A DNA stretch of 64,000 bases from assembly GCA_015680685.1 (NCBI GenBank), contig MNCI01010136.1, positions 62,370 through 126,369 of the forward strand. The letters are read 5' to 3'. Source of the DNA: Gnetum montanum (Eukaryota; Streptophyta; Gnetopsida; Gnetales; Gnetaceae). The notes under the pieces were generated by a model that saw only the letters and a program-made list of their open reading frames with translations, was not told the origin of the DNA and searched no databases. Below are positions 44,996-57,003 of the stretch, one piece after another. The translations under genes were made by a program, and so were the position numbers. Position 1 is the first letter of the stretch. The number at the start of each line of letters is the position of its first letter.

Positions 44996-47250
44996 ATGTC
45001 TCCTTCTTTGTACAAAAGTGCCTCACCGCCTAGGTCTGAAATAGGAAACAATCGGCGACGTAATACACATGATGTTGATCCGCCAGTCCCTCAACAAGTT
45101 TAAGTGGTATATATTCATCTTGATGAGTATATACCAGACTTCACCTTTATCCTCCATCAAGATGAATAACTACATTGGCAAGACTTAGAAGGTAACATAG
45201 TGTTACCTCCCAATCGTTTAGTCCCAAGCATGCTTCTTCGTGCTCTAACACAAATTGGCATGCCGCACTTACATGCAGAATACATTGTGCAAGACCATAA
45301 CTCAAGAGAATACCATCCCACAGAGGCACACTGCCAAAGGGACTTGCAACAGGAGAGACATCATAAGTATTTGAAGGGTAAGTGGTCCCAAGATGCCCCA
45401 CATGTCTTAAGCAAAAATGAGGGTGGTGAACCTACCTCAGGCAATCGCCCACACAACGATGTTCCTCCCCTTGACTTTGGCCAAGGGGTTGTGTATCAGG
45501 ACCTTCATTCCACTATTCATAACCCAAGTTCTGATACCCATGGGCACAAAGGATCCAAAAAAGGGACACGAACTCATGATAAAGATGGACATTCTAATCG
45601 CAATCGCAATCAAGCCCAAGACCATAGAAGAGAAGGTAGCAAACACCATCATGGTGATGGTTCTCCTTCTTCTTCACCTTCATCATCTCCTTCACCCTCC
45701 CTTTCAATATCTAGATGTAGTCATAAAGAAAAAGACCATGGGAATAAAGGTAGGCAAAGTAGAAGTCATAGACAAAATAGCCAGGAAAGGGGACAAGGGC
45801 ACTCTAGAGAGTCACGACATAGAAGAAGGGAGAGTAGGGAACAACGTAGGCATCATAGACGCCATGGATGAGATGATCATGATGAACCCCTACTCACTAC
45901 TCGAAGTATGTTGGACATAACTGAGGTTGGTAGAATTCCAACAAGGCACCAGAAAGATAGTAGGATCAAGAGATTAGATATGAACAACATCCCACGATTT
46001 AAAGGGGGATACAACGTTGATCCTTAGAATCATTTACAAGCATTCCATGATGCATGTGCCTTACTGAACATAGAGAACGAATGGCAAAAACTTAAGTTGT
46101 TCCCACAGACAACGCCGATCCTCAAAATCACTTATAAGCATTCCATGATGCATGTGCCTTACAAAATATAGAGAATGAATGGCAAAAACTTAATTTTTTT
46201 CCACGGACACTAGTTAAAGAAGTGGAAAGCTAGTACCGATCTTTAGAACCAGAATCCATTCATAGGTGGAGTACTATGTTAGAACTATTTAATGACAAGT
46301 ACCAAACGTACTCCCGAGTGTCTAACTTGCAAAGGCAAATTCAAGGTTGGAAACAAGGATGACATGAACCCTGGGATGCTACCATGGGCCGATATTATGC
46401 ACTATTACATCATTGCCCTGGCCATGGTTATTCGCAAAGAGATCAACTACGCCATCTCATGGATGGGCTTCGCCATGAAACAAGAAGAACCCTTGGGACT
46501 TATGCCCAAGGGAGACTATCTGAGCTTAGGTCCCATCAAATTCGAAGGCTATTGGAGCAAGTTGCTAAGGAAGAAGGTGAGCTACAGAAGAGAGAAAGTG
46601 CAGAAGAGTATAACCAAGATCCTTTCCTTCGGAAGAGGGGANCAAGTTTCCATCATTGAAAAGGTTGTGGATTCGAAAACAGACAATGATAGTGGATGTG
46701 AGATATGTCAATATGACCATCCTGAGCGATGTTGCCCTATAATCTCACATCTACAAGAGTTTGGGGTGTATGCACTAAACCCATGATTAAACAAAAGGCA
46801 AACACTCCAAAGGTTACCTTATCCTCAAGGTAACCCAAGGTAGTTCCACCAACCCTTAACATATTATCCCAGTGGAACTCCACCACAACTGATTAGGCAA
46901 TATCAATAGTTGCAACACCCACAATCATGGGGAATGCCACCACCAAGGCAATAGTATCCTTATCAGCAACATGACCCATATGAATATTATGTGTAGCAAC
47001 CAATCTCCCCATGTGACTCTACTAGTCATGTCACTCCTCAACCTCACTACCAAGCTCACGAGTATTATGTGACTCCCTCTTCTAGGGATGATATTCTGCA
47101 AGCATATCATCCTTCTCATCTGGCTGCATCTCTTCCACCAATAGCTCCACTACCACCTGCTCCCACGATGCAAGGTGAAATCCCTACCCAGCTACAATAA
47201 TGTAATTCCACAAGGGCTATTAACTCTCAACCTACTATTGGTTCCAACAA
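44996..47250 (+). pseudogene. gag (D)
   Basis: Start ATG 44996. Leader HLDEYIPDFTFILHQDE near 45117-45168 and LHAEYIVQDHNSREYHPTEA near 45271-45330. A long Ser/Arg/His-rich disordered stretch (45600-45870; SPSSSPSSSPSPSLSIS, then RRRESREQRRHHRRHG) follows. The capsid-like part begins NNIPRFKGGYNVDP and contains a 98-bp tandem duplication (46016-46211) that shifts the frame. WKQG...GHGYSQRDQLRHLMDGLRH is in the shifted frame (46350-46490). An N at 46642 coincides with loss of the helical linker. Knuckle CEICQYDHPERCCPIISH (46699-46752); proline-rich tail to 47250. Confidence 0.75.
46016..46211 (+). repeat. 98-bp tandem duplication inside D gag
   Basis: Copies 46016-46113 and 46114-46211 share CATTCCATGATGCATGTGCC and AATGGCAAAAACTTAA and agree at roughly 88% by eye. 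98 is not a multiple of three, so the second copy shifts the frame. Confidence 0.85.
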
Positions 47251-48130
47251 CCACATGAAGAAAATACCTTTCTTTAGAACCAACAGTCCAACCAAGCCCT
47301 CGCAATCACAAGTAGCTAATTCCTTAGATGCCTCAATATCAATCAAAACTTCAGAGCCTCCTTCAACTCAACCACCACACTCAACACATACGGTCATGCT
47401 AACACATGTCGTCACCGATTGGATCAAAGCTAGCCACCTTCCCAGGAAATTCTCTAATCCTAGGAGTCATATGATATACTTACCAATCGCTAGATATGCG
47501 TCGTGCAAGGCTCTTTTGGATTCAGGTTCCAATGTCAACTTGATTTTTCAACAAATGTACAAGGCCTAGAACCTGCCTCCATTAAAAAAGAGGAACATCC
47601 ATCTAGAGTTGGTTGACCAATCCATTGCTGTCCCATTGGGACTGGTGGAAGACATTGTTACCACTATTTGTGGGTGGTTGTACCTAGTTGAATTCTTAGT
47701 GATTTAGGTAAACAATGGTAGGGGGACTTCCCAATCATAATGGAAAGAGCGTGGCTAAGCACCATCTATGCACACCTAGGAATCTGCAATCTTTCCCTAG
47801 AAATATCAAAGGAAAATACATTCAGAAAGATCGAGAAGAAGAAAGTTTTGTGCATCGCATACAGTGACATAGGGTGTAATTGCATGCAGAGGTCATGGTT
47901 TCTACAAAGTTTAACATTGCCTGCATGCAATTAGTGTGCACAAGTAATCAACATACAAAGATGCCTATTTTTAGCAACCACACAACAGGAAGGCACCCAA
48001 TGGCTGATAGTTGATCAAGAAAGTAGTTCACTCATATGCATGGAACCAACTGAGGGTTTGACTTGCACTTACATCAATAGCATAGACGCATTAGAGCAAG
48101 TCCACAGCCAACTTCAAATTCCTAACCTTG
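47251..48130 (+). pseudogene. Aspartic protease (D)
   Basis: Active site ALLDSGSNVNLIF near 47509-47547 keeps D-S-G. After the TAG in KA(stop)NLPP (47567), LVEDIVTTICGWLY (47644-47685) and the IMERAWLS motif (Gly changed to Glu; 47737-47760) follow, with a frameshift near 47716. Open stretches 47255-47569 and 47740-47934. The tail (LFLATTQQEGTQW near 47966-48005) matches A0 and A1. Confidence 0.75.
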
Positions 48131-49125
48131 AAAATGTAAACTAGGGGAATTTGAAAATCCCTGAGAAATTTAAGCAAGAGCCCCTTGAGCTGAAACCATT
48201 GCCCATCGGTATGGAATACACGTTCCTTAAAAACGGAAAACTAGTGATTATCAACGCTAAGCTTGCTCCTCAATAAAAAGAAGAACTACTAAAGGTAATC
48301 AATAGATGGTCAAAAGCCTTCGCTTGGTCATATCCCAAATTAACCAAAATAAATCCTAGGATATGCCAACATAGGATTTACACCGACCCCTCCATGAAGC
48401 CTTAAAGACAACGACAGATGCGTTTGAACCCAAAGCTGAAGCAAGTAGTCAAGGACGAAATTGAATAGCTTCTCAAGGCTAGGTTCATATACCCCATTGC
48501 TGATAGCGAATGGGTTAGCCCCTTAGTTATTGTGCCTAAAAAGGGAGGCAAATGGAGGTTATGCATAGATTTCAGGCTACTGAATATGGCAACATTCAAA
48601 GATCACTTTCCGTTGCCATTTGTTGACCAAGTCTTAGACACCATTGCAGGGCATCGCTACTACAATTTTCTGGATGGATATAGTGGATATAATCAAATAT
48701 AAATACCCCCAAAAAACCAAGCCAAGACTACGTTCACTAGTCCTTAGGGAACATTTGCATACAAACAGATGTCGTTTGGCTTGTGCAATGCCCTTGCAAC
48801 ATTTCAATGATTAGTTCTAAGCATTCTTCCAACAACAAATAGGAAATGGTATGGAGGTCTTTATGGATGACTTCTCCACTTATGGAGCAAAATTTGATCA
48901 AGCCTTGAACCTATTAGAGCAAGTGTTAAAAAGATGTGTAGAAATCAGTTTGAGGCTCAACTGGTAGAAAAGCCATTTGATGGTCCAAGAGGGCGTAGTA
49001 CTAGGACACAAAATCTCACACATAGGGATAGAGGTAGACCCCAAGAAAGTCAAAGTTATCTAAGAAATTATCCATCAACTAAAAACTATCAAAGATATTC
49101 GGTGATTCCTTGGACATATTGGCTA
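48131..49125 (+). pseudogene. Reverse transcriptase (D)
   Basis: Linker EYTFLKNGKLVIINAKLA near 48211-48265; NPKLKQVVKDEIE near 48430-48468; RFIYPIADSEWVSPLVIVPK near 48481-48543; CIDFRLLNMATFKDHFPLPF (48565-48622); FLDGYSGYNQI (48670-48702); FGLCNALATFQ (48776-48810); catalytic VFMDDFSTYG with the D-D pair kept (48865-48894). Few stops: the best preserved RT of the window. Thumb region to FLGHIGYL at about 49128, where sequence jumps to integrase C-terminus. Confidence 0.8.
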
Positions 49126-49560
49126 CCTCCATACACTATCCATGGCATGTGACCTCAACCTTAACCTTGATCTAGCACAAAAACAACAGTTAGTAACCCT
49201 TAACTTGCTAGATGAAAACTGACTAGCTACCCTGTCATCTAACGAGTTGCACGAGGCATTCAATAAACAATGTCATGATTTAAGGATTATGAAAGTTAAA
49301 TATCAACTGAGAGATAAGGTTCTCTACTGGAATCCCACACATGTGCCACAAAGTACTAAATTTCAAACACTGTGGAAAGGACCTTATATTATTTATTCAA
49401 CTTTTCCTTTAGGGGCCATGACAATATACAAACCTGAGAACCCAAACAAGAAACTGGTGGTCAACGTACAACAAACCAAACCCTTCCATGAGCTTCGGAC
49501 AGCTAGTACACATGCTACCTCTCTTGCTGGACAACCTTGCTCACTATTCTAGATCTCCTC
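49126..49560 (+). pseudogene. Integrase C-terminal remnant joined to RT (D)
   Basis: After the junction near 49128-49140 the frame reads MACDLNLNLDLAQ, then the open stretch 49247-49552 with NKQCHDLRIMKVKYQLRDKV and LYWNPTHVPQSTKFQTLWKG-PYIIY. These match the integrase C-terminus of E (27180-27530). About 1.8 kb (RNase H, zinc-binding and DDE core) is missing relative to E. Confidence 0.75.
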
Positions 49561-51120
49561 TTTCCAACTTAGTCATGGGGGAGATGGCCACCTATGCTAA
49601 CCGTTCTAGGCCCTCAATTCTTTTTGAATTTTTCTTTTACACATTTTTTTTTTACACATTCTTTCAAATTTTCTTATTTTTTCTTTACACCATAATTCAT
49701 GTTTTTACTATTTCTTTGTTTGCTTGATTTACTCTTTTTTTTTCATCTAATAAGTGCTCATGATGGTGGATTGAATTATATCATATTGATTGCTAATGTT
49801 TGGTTTTTACCTTTGAATTATTATGCTGATATTAAGGTATGGTTCTTTTGGTAAAATAGGCAATGAGTCCATGTCGTCCACTCATCCATACAACTCTATG
49901 GTCTCCTTTGGCTTGGAACTGTACAGTCCCTCTTTTTCTAAGTATTTTTTAATGAATTGGTAGCTGGGTATTTTTCAAACCAAGGAAAGACTCAAAGGAT
50001 GAAAATGGTGTGACTTCAAGGGGATTCGATGCATTTTTCCTGGCCATTCTCTTAGGTGCTTGGATGCTTTTTCTTGGGTTTTCCACCATTCTAACATTGT
50101 TCAAAAATTAGGAAGTTGAGTAAATAAAAATAACTCTTTGCATGGTGTGGTTCTCACGCAAAAGAAAAAAAAGAGTGAGAATTCAAAGCACACCCCTTAG
50201 ACATAATAAAGCAATATGGGCTACAAGCACTAGTTATAGAACTAGAAAGACACGTTACCCATGCCTGAAGGTTTCCTCTAACTAAGGCCCTTTCTCGCTT
50301 CCTAATTCTCCATCTCACTCTCCTCGGAATAGTGGTGACTCTTTGTGGAAGCATTCTTGTTGCTTCAACTGGATGGATTGGTCAAGTGTGTTGATGCGAG
50401 ATCATTGGATGTGGTTTTTTTGAGTCTGGATTTGGGATGAGTTCTACTCGGTCACATTAACCATAAAATACACAAGGGGATTTACACAACCTTGTTCCTT
50501 GGATTCCATTCCATTCTCTCCTCTCCATCTTTCTTCCCATTTTCCACCTCATTGTTGATTTTATCATTAGTCCATTCTAGGTTGATGCATTGTTTTTCTT
50601 TGGTGAATACTTGTGGGCAAGTTTTTAACTCTTGCTTCCAAATGACATTCCTAGAGCCTACGAACTCTTTGGCTTGTGGGTTTGTCAACTACATTATGGT
50701 TCATCTATCCTTGCTCATTTGTGATTGTGTTGTGTGTGCAGATGGCAATCATACAAATAATGGACTGGGCTTGGAGGAAGCACTCAGGATGGACCAGAAC
50801 TAGAGAATTTATGAAAGGAGCAAGTCTGGTGGCGTGGCTATGGATAAATAATGGAAGGCACAATCTTAGCATTGGTGGCAACATACTTCATTTTCTTTCT
50901 CTCTCTTTATCTACAAGCTACCAAATAAAGGGTTGGATGTCATTTATGTACGATTGTTCACCACAATGGTCATGAATGCTAATGTTGTAATATGCTTATT
51001 GATCTATTCACTGGGCATGTTAAGTTTGTCATCCCATTCCACTGTCAGTTGTCAATTAGTCAGTAATCCCATACCTTCCCAATATTTTGTAAGGAACTCG
51101 AGGATGAGTTTTCATTCAGT
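49561..51120 (+). other. Conserved 3' non-coding module of D
   Basis: Starts at the post-pol motif AGTCATGGGGGAGATGGCC (49570-49588). Shared blocks: GGTGTGACTTCAAGGGGATT (50007-50026), TTGCATGGTGTGGTTCTCAC (50137-50156), AAAGCACACCCCTTAGA (50187-50203), CTAACTAAGGCCCTTTCTCG (50279-50298). The GGACCCACT block is lost by a small deletion near 50690. No gene seen. Confidence 0.6.
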
Positions 51121-51130
51121 CATGGGGGTA
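51121..51130 (+). other. Polypurine tract (D)
   Basis: AGTCATGGGGGTA directly before the 3' LTR start at 51131. Confidence 0.8.
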
Positions 51131-51997
51131 TGATGAGAGCGGTAACTCTAGCGGTTTATTCTAATAATTAGAGTGGCATTTTCTCTAAAATTAGAGTGGC
51201 AGTTTTTCTATTTATTAGAGTAGTTGCTCCCAAGGCTATAAATACAGTGCCCAGGCGCACAATTTAGAAGAAGAAGTCTTAGAAGGAAGTCTTTCAAGGG
51301 AAGTCTTGGAGGAAGTCTTTAAAGGGAAGTCTTTTAGGAGTCAAGTTAGAGTATTTTCCAAGTGCCCGCAGCAGGAGGTCTAAGTGTGGATGGAGCTTTA
51401 TTCAAGCAATGTGTACCTAAGCACACCTTATGTATGGCAATAAAGACAAGCTCTTAGATTCATCCTTGCAGCACTTGAGATATTTTTTCTTACTTATTTC
51501 CTTTATTTTATTTTCTTCTACATTTATTTTATTTTATTATTTTATTTTATTTTATGCACTTTACATTTCTGTTATTAGCACACATAGTACGATCAATTCG
51601 AGCATGCGTGTAACACTTGGTAACCCAGTAACGATTAGTGTTTGGTAATCCTAGTAGTGTTGCACTGGTTCAGGATGTGTATGGCAAGTGAAAATGGATA
51701 CTGGTGTTAGGATTAGTTTAAAGCCTAGTTAAGTTAAATTAGTCACTTAGTTATCTCTCTCTCTCCTCCCTTATTAGTAGCAGGACATAAAAACATAAAA
51801 GCTATAAAAATCATATGCCTCAAACTTACTTAACCATACAATCGTGACATATAAGTAAGTTTTAGAAAATAACGATCAACCAACCCATCCTTGTTCCACA
51901 AAGGCGCATAGGCACTTAGTCTTTGGAATTTGACCGGATCTTGCGTGAAACGCTTGTATTCGTATGGTTGAGCGTAGGGGTACCTCGCCGCTCATCA
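51131..51997 (+). repeat. 3' LTR of element D
   Basis: TGATGAGAGCGG...GCCGCTCATCA, 867 bp. One CTCTAAAATTAGAG unit fewer than the 5' LTR; TATAAATA at 51237-51244; AATAAAGAC near 51440. Followed by CTATG (51998-52002). Confidence 0.9.
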
Positions 51998-52002
51998 CTA
52001 TG

Positions 52003-52220
52003 TTATTATTTAGTTAGTTTAAGGCCCCAACAACATCAATAATATTATGCCTCACTTTGGACTAAATCATATGTGATAAAGCTACCACTAGTTTAAGTGA
52101 GAAGACAGTAACTTGCAATCAATGCTTAAAAATATAGATACCACACTAGTTCCATCTACAAAATTCGACCAGATTACATGTGAAGACTTATGATTCATAT
52201 GGTTAGACATAAGGGATACC
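52003..52220 (+). repeat. 5' LTR of element G, end part
   Basis: Continues the G LTR after D. It contains CATATGGTTAGACATAAGGG, the decayed counterpart of the GGTTGAGTGTAGGGGTACC end. The terminal CTCATCA and primer site are largely deleted. Confidence 0.55.
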
Positions 52221-52331
52221 AATGATGTTAATGATCTAGATTAGTTATATTATAAATGATCATTGCTATAGCATTAACAATTTATCTTTCCAAATATGAA
52301 TATTTTAAGTCATACATTATTAACTAAAAAC

Positions 52332-54507
52332 ATGTCTCTTTCACATAGGGCTAATAATCCATCATATGATGAGAACACTAGTGAAATAAATGATAGGATC
52401 TATACTAAAGAGAATTGGAGTGAACCATTAGAAGTAAGGGTCTCATATGCTCATTTAGACCTTTACTACATTTAAAGACTATGTTCAATTGTTGCAAATA
52501 ACCCTAGAGGAGATGGAACAATTCCTAGAACAAGGAGGATCTCAAGGCCTAGGACCTCCTACAAACCTAAAAGAGATGAACCAAGCAATAATGGAGGAAG
52601 ATATAGGAGCCATGGTGATTCTCCCAATTCACCATCTTCCTTTCTATCTTCAATGTCTAGTTCTAATAAATATGAATGTAGGTATGAAGATAGAACTCCA
52701 CTAAGGGGTCACAATAGATATAGAAATAGGTGTCAACAAAAAGATACAACATACCAAAGGAAGAATAGACAAGACCATCACCATCAAACAAATAAAAATA
52801 AAGATTATAACCATGACATGTCTAATGATGGTCAACCCTTACTAGCTACTAGAAGTTTAATATAGATTAGAAATGCAATTAGAATACCTCATAGGCTTTA
52901 AAGGGAAAGTTGCATCAAATGACTTGATATAAATAACATTTCTTAATTTGAGGGATGCTATAGTTTTGACCCACAAAATCATTTACAAGTCTCCCATGAT
53001 ATCTGCGCCTTGCAAAATATCAAAAGTAAGTAGCAAAAGCTTAAGCTCTTTCCTAGGATGCTAATAGAAAAGCCTGAAAGTTGGTGTAGATCATTGGAAC
53101 CAAATTGAATTCACCGGTGGTTTGTAATGCTTGAACTCTTCAACGAAAAATACCAAACCTATTTAAAAATGTCCAATCTAAGAAAACAAAACCAAGGATG
53201 GAAGCAAGAAAACCATGAATTCTCAGATGCAACCTTGGGCAGATACTATTCTTTATTACATAGATGTCTAAGCCATGGATCTTATCAAAAAGAGAAACTT
53301 CTTCATATCATAGATGGGTTTCATAACAAAACAAAAGAGACCTTAGGGATCTATGCCCAAGGACGATTATCAAAACTAAGAGTCCATCATATTCAAAGGT
53401 TGATTGAACATATGGTAAAAGAAGAAGGAGAGTTGTGTAAAAGAGAGAGCATAGAAAAATCTTACTAGAATCCAACTCTTCATATGAACGAGATTCATAT
53501 TTATGGACAAGAAAAAGATGTAGCTCTTGATGAGTTGATTTCACACAAAACCTTGCCAATACAAAAGTCTATCGCTAAGATTGAAGTAAGATAGATAAGA
53601 TGTGGGAGTTGATGGATGAAAAAGCTAAAACCAACTTGAAAATTATAGAGGACAAGGTAAAGAAAATAGGATCAAGTGGTCCAAACAAAAAGAGGAAGAA
53701 GCATAAGAAAATAAGTAAGGACACTTATCAACAAAAAGAAAAATTAGTTGCAGTAGAAGAGGTTGCAAAGGAAGATGGATGTAACATTTGTTAATATGAA
53801 CATCCAAAGGGCTATTGCCCGATAATGTTACATCTACAAGTATCTGGGACTTTTTCTTTGAATTCCAAGTTTGTAAAAAAGCAAATGCCTAGGAGAGTAC
53901 CTTATCCACCAAGAAATTATAAATAGTCCTTCAATCAATAGTACTATCCAAGTATGACTCCTCCTCAACCTCAAGACTACTATCAACAATAATGGCAAAA
54001 CCCACATTCGTGGGAGATGTTATAACTAAACTAGCAATATCCCTATTGCTAGCCAAATCCTTATGGATATCATGTTCAACAATCTATTTCTCCAAATGGT
54101 TCTACTTTCCATGCCTCAAATTACTACTCCTACCCTCTTGAATACCATCAACCCATAACATCTCTTGTGGGATCACCATCCCATGTCTCTCATCATCTAT
54201 CACATCCTTAATACTCTCATGCTCCCCTCTAACATATGTCAACACTAATAATAAAGGAAGGAGTGGCACCACAACCTCAATAGAAGAATGTTACCTACTC
54301 CGTGAACATAAAAGTGAATTATAATGTTAGTAGATGTAAGTATAAGTCTTGAAAATGTCCTTTTTCCAAGATAGTTCCCACACATGAATAAAAATAGTAT
54401 ACCTACTAGCTCATCAAAACTAGTGTAAGGCCAATATGGTGCAACCTCATTCCTCACAAAAACAAAGTCTCCTAATCCTATGCAAAATCCAATAACAATT
54501 AGCACTT
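52332..54507 (+). pseudogene. gag of element G
   Basis: ATG 52332 (MSLSHRANN) resembles the start in I. Arg/Ser/Gly-rich N-terminal part (52489-52865), then capsid-like MLELFNEKYQTYLKMSNLRK (53127-53186) and LHIIDGFHNKTKETLGIYAQ (53304-53363) in one frame from the start. A frameshift is near 53590. Helical linker MWELMDEKAKTNLKIIEDK (53600-53656), knuckle CNIC(stop)YEHPKGYCPIMLHL (53782-53838), proline-rich tail to about 54240, then KCPFS-type tail as in C. Interrupted by element I after 54507. Confidence 0.7.
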
Positions 54508-55385
54508 TGATGAATCGCAGTTGCCAAGCCCCAATATTAGGTACACGATATCGGGTACGCAATATCGCAGCCTAGATACGATATCGTATACACGATATCA
54601 TGATTCCTGTGTTAGCCTATAAATATAGCACTCAAGCGCATAGTGAAGGAGTCTTTTAGTGAGTCTTTTAGTTAGTCTTTTAGTCAGCTTTTAGTTTTCA
54701 GTTCTTATAGGCAGTTTTAGTGTTCTTTCCAAGTGCATGCCTACAGTGTGATGCTTGTAATTTTATGGAGCCTTTGTTTGAGTATGACATACTTGCACAC
54801 GCACACGAGCGATAATAAACATCGAGATTATTCCATCATTGTAGCATTCACTTAGCTTTTAACTATTTTAATTGTTGATTATTTATTGTTGTTTTCTTAG
54901 TTAATATTTCTTTTATCATCATTTACTATTCCTGTTGTTAACACAAAATAAGTACGCCTTAACCATGAACATTTAAGTGTAACTACATGGTAACCCAGTA
55001 GCGCATCAAGTAGTGCTTCGAGGAATGTGCACTTGGTAATCCCAGAAGTAGTACACAAAGTCCTAAATGCGTATGGATGATTAGGGACAAATGCTCATCG
55101 CACTTAGGCTAGCTTAGGTTTTATTTCCTATTGCCCATTAGCTTAATTGAGTTATCTCTCATTATCCTTAGGAGTAGCATAGTAGTAGGGATTACATCAT
55201 ACACCTCACTCTAGACTAGACCATACATGACAAAGCAAATACTAATCCAAGTGGAAAGACAACGAACTATGATCAATGTATAACTGTCTAGGTGCCACAA
55301 CTAGTCCATCCACAAAGTTCAACCGAATCGCACGTGCACGCTCATATTCGTATGATCGAGCATAGGGGTACCTCGCCACTTATCA
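54508..55385 (+). repeat. 5' LTR of element I
   Basis: TGATGAATCGCA...CCACTTATCA, 878 bp. GATATC-type units 54546-54600 (ACGATATCGGG, CGATATCGTA, CGATATCATG); TATAAATA 54618-54625; tandem GAGTCTTTTAG 54648-54700; AATAAACATC near 54815. The LTR start is placed by the near-match duplication and is less certain than others. Confidence 0.7.
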
Positions 55386-55386
55386 T

Positions 55387-55404
55387 TGGCATCATTGTTG
55401 GGGA
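55387..55404 (+). other. Primer binding site, tRNA-Asp type (I)
   Basis: TGGCATCATTGTTGGGGA, one base after the LTR; differences from the tRNA-Asp complement are C-to-T and G-to-A type. Confidence 0.7.
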
Positions 55405-55519
55405 TGGTGCTAGCTGTCTAGATTAGTTATATCATATAAGATCATTGTAACAGGGTATTAACAATAGATCTCTCAAACAAAGAAATTAAATTCAATTAAG
55501 TCACACACAATTCATAACA

Positions 55520-57003
55520 ATGTCTCTCTCACAAGACAGTGATAACGCAACATCTAGCAAGGAAATTCATTGGAGAACCAACAAAATTTATGATGAAGAA
55601 GAAGTTTGGAGTACTTAATCTTATGCAGGAGTTTCATATGTTCATAGACATCTCAACGATACTCAAGGACTTTTGTCATCCAGCTCAAACACCTCTAGTG
55701 AAGATGGGACATCCCCTAGAATGAGGAGGCCCATAAGGCCTAGGACCTTCTCAATGGGTCGCAAGAGTACATTAGGGGATGATTGGAAGACTTACAGAAG
55801 TCATGATGAGTCTTCCGGTTCCATCTCTTCCTCTGCTCTTTCAACATCAGGTTATGACACGAATGACTATTCCTTAAGGGGTTGGCATAGAAATAAAAAT
55901 TGAACCCATTGGAAAAATCAAAAACGCCAACATGAACATAGACAACATTGTCCCAACTCACGAACTCACAATCTATTTAGTGATGATGAACCCCTACTAG
56001 CCACTAAGAGCCTAATGCATATAATAAAGGCCATTCAGATATCCTAGAGGCATCACAAGGAAAGCCATCTTCCTAGGCTTGATTTAAACAACCTTCCTAA
56101 GTTCTCAGGAGGCTATGATTTAGATCCACAACATCATTTACAAGTCTTCTATGATGTTTGTGTATGGAACAACATTGAGAATGGATGGTAAAGGCTTAAG
56201 CTCTTCCCTATGACATTTGTTGGTGAAGCAAAAGTGTGCTATAGGTCTTTAAAACCAAATTCAATTCGTCGTTGGCCTACAATGATAAACCTTTTCAATG
56301 AAAGATATCAAACACGTGCAAGAGTGTCAACCTTGAGGAGACAAATCCAAGAGTGGAAACAAGGGCAACATGAACCCTTGGACATGGCCTTAGAAAGATT
56401 TTACTCTTTCTTAAACAAATGCCCAGGCCATGGGTTCTCCAAGGAAAGGCTAATGTACCACATCATGGATGGGCTTCGTAATGAAACAAGGGAGACCCTA
56501 GGGATGTATGCCCCAAGACAACTATATGAACTATGAACTCATCAATTCCAAGAGCTTATTAAGTGGGTAGCAAAAGAAGAAGGAGAAATAGCCAAATGGG
56601 AGAATGTTAAAAATTCTCAACAGGACCAAACTCTTAAAGTAACGAAGGTCCATAATTATGAAGAGGAGAAATCAGCTCACCTCGAGGGGGTGAAATTGTC
56701 CCCACCTTTTCCAATACTAAAATCACTAGATGAAATCGAGGTAAAGATCAACAAGATGACAGTGTGGGTACATGAAAAATGTGGAAAATATGCAGACATT
56801 ATTAGAAGGAGACCCACGCAAGATAACTTTGATGACCAAAACAAATAGAGGATACCAAACCTAGAAATAGGACAGAACACCATTCGACAATCGAAAAGAA
56901 GGGTTGAAGGAAATGAGGATAGGGGCTCAACCGCAAATCATAAGTATCAATGTGATGTTTGCCTGTACAGTCACCCCAAAGGCCAATGCCCAATCTTGTC
57001 ACA
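55520..57003 (+). pseudogene. gag of element I
   Basis: A single frame from ATG 55520 to the zinc-knuckle-like CDVCLYSHPKGQCPILSH (56951-57003), with several stops but no frameshift. HWRTNKIYDEEE near the start; Ser-rich and Arg-rich region 55673-55903; capsid-like RLDLNNLPKFSGGYDLDPQH near 56075-56130; WKQGQHEPLDMALERFYSFL (56355-56414) and GHGFSKERLMYHIMDGLRNE (56431-56490). This is the same short-leader gag type as C and G. Confidence 0.75.

Larger units (their letters stand above)
43957..51997 (+). mobile_element. Element D: LTR retrotransposon with RT but lacking RNase H and most of integrase
   Basis: 8,041 bp with LTRs 43957-44859 and 51131-51997 (about 92% identical by eye) and a perfect CTATG duplication. 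Contains gag (44996 on), protease, RT and the last part of integrase. RNase H and the integrase catalytic core are deleted near 49125. No aORF. The youngest-looking insertion of the window together with C: its duplication is unchanged and it sits in the older G LTR. Confidence 0.9.

Noticed and set aside
45417-45920. 167-codon plus-strand ORF overlapping D gag
   Set aside because: Alternative frame across the low-complexity gag segment; no motif, and the gag frame matches homologues.
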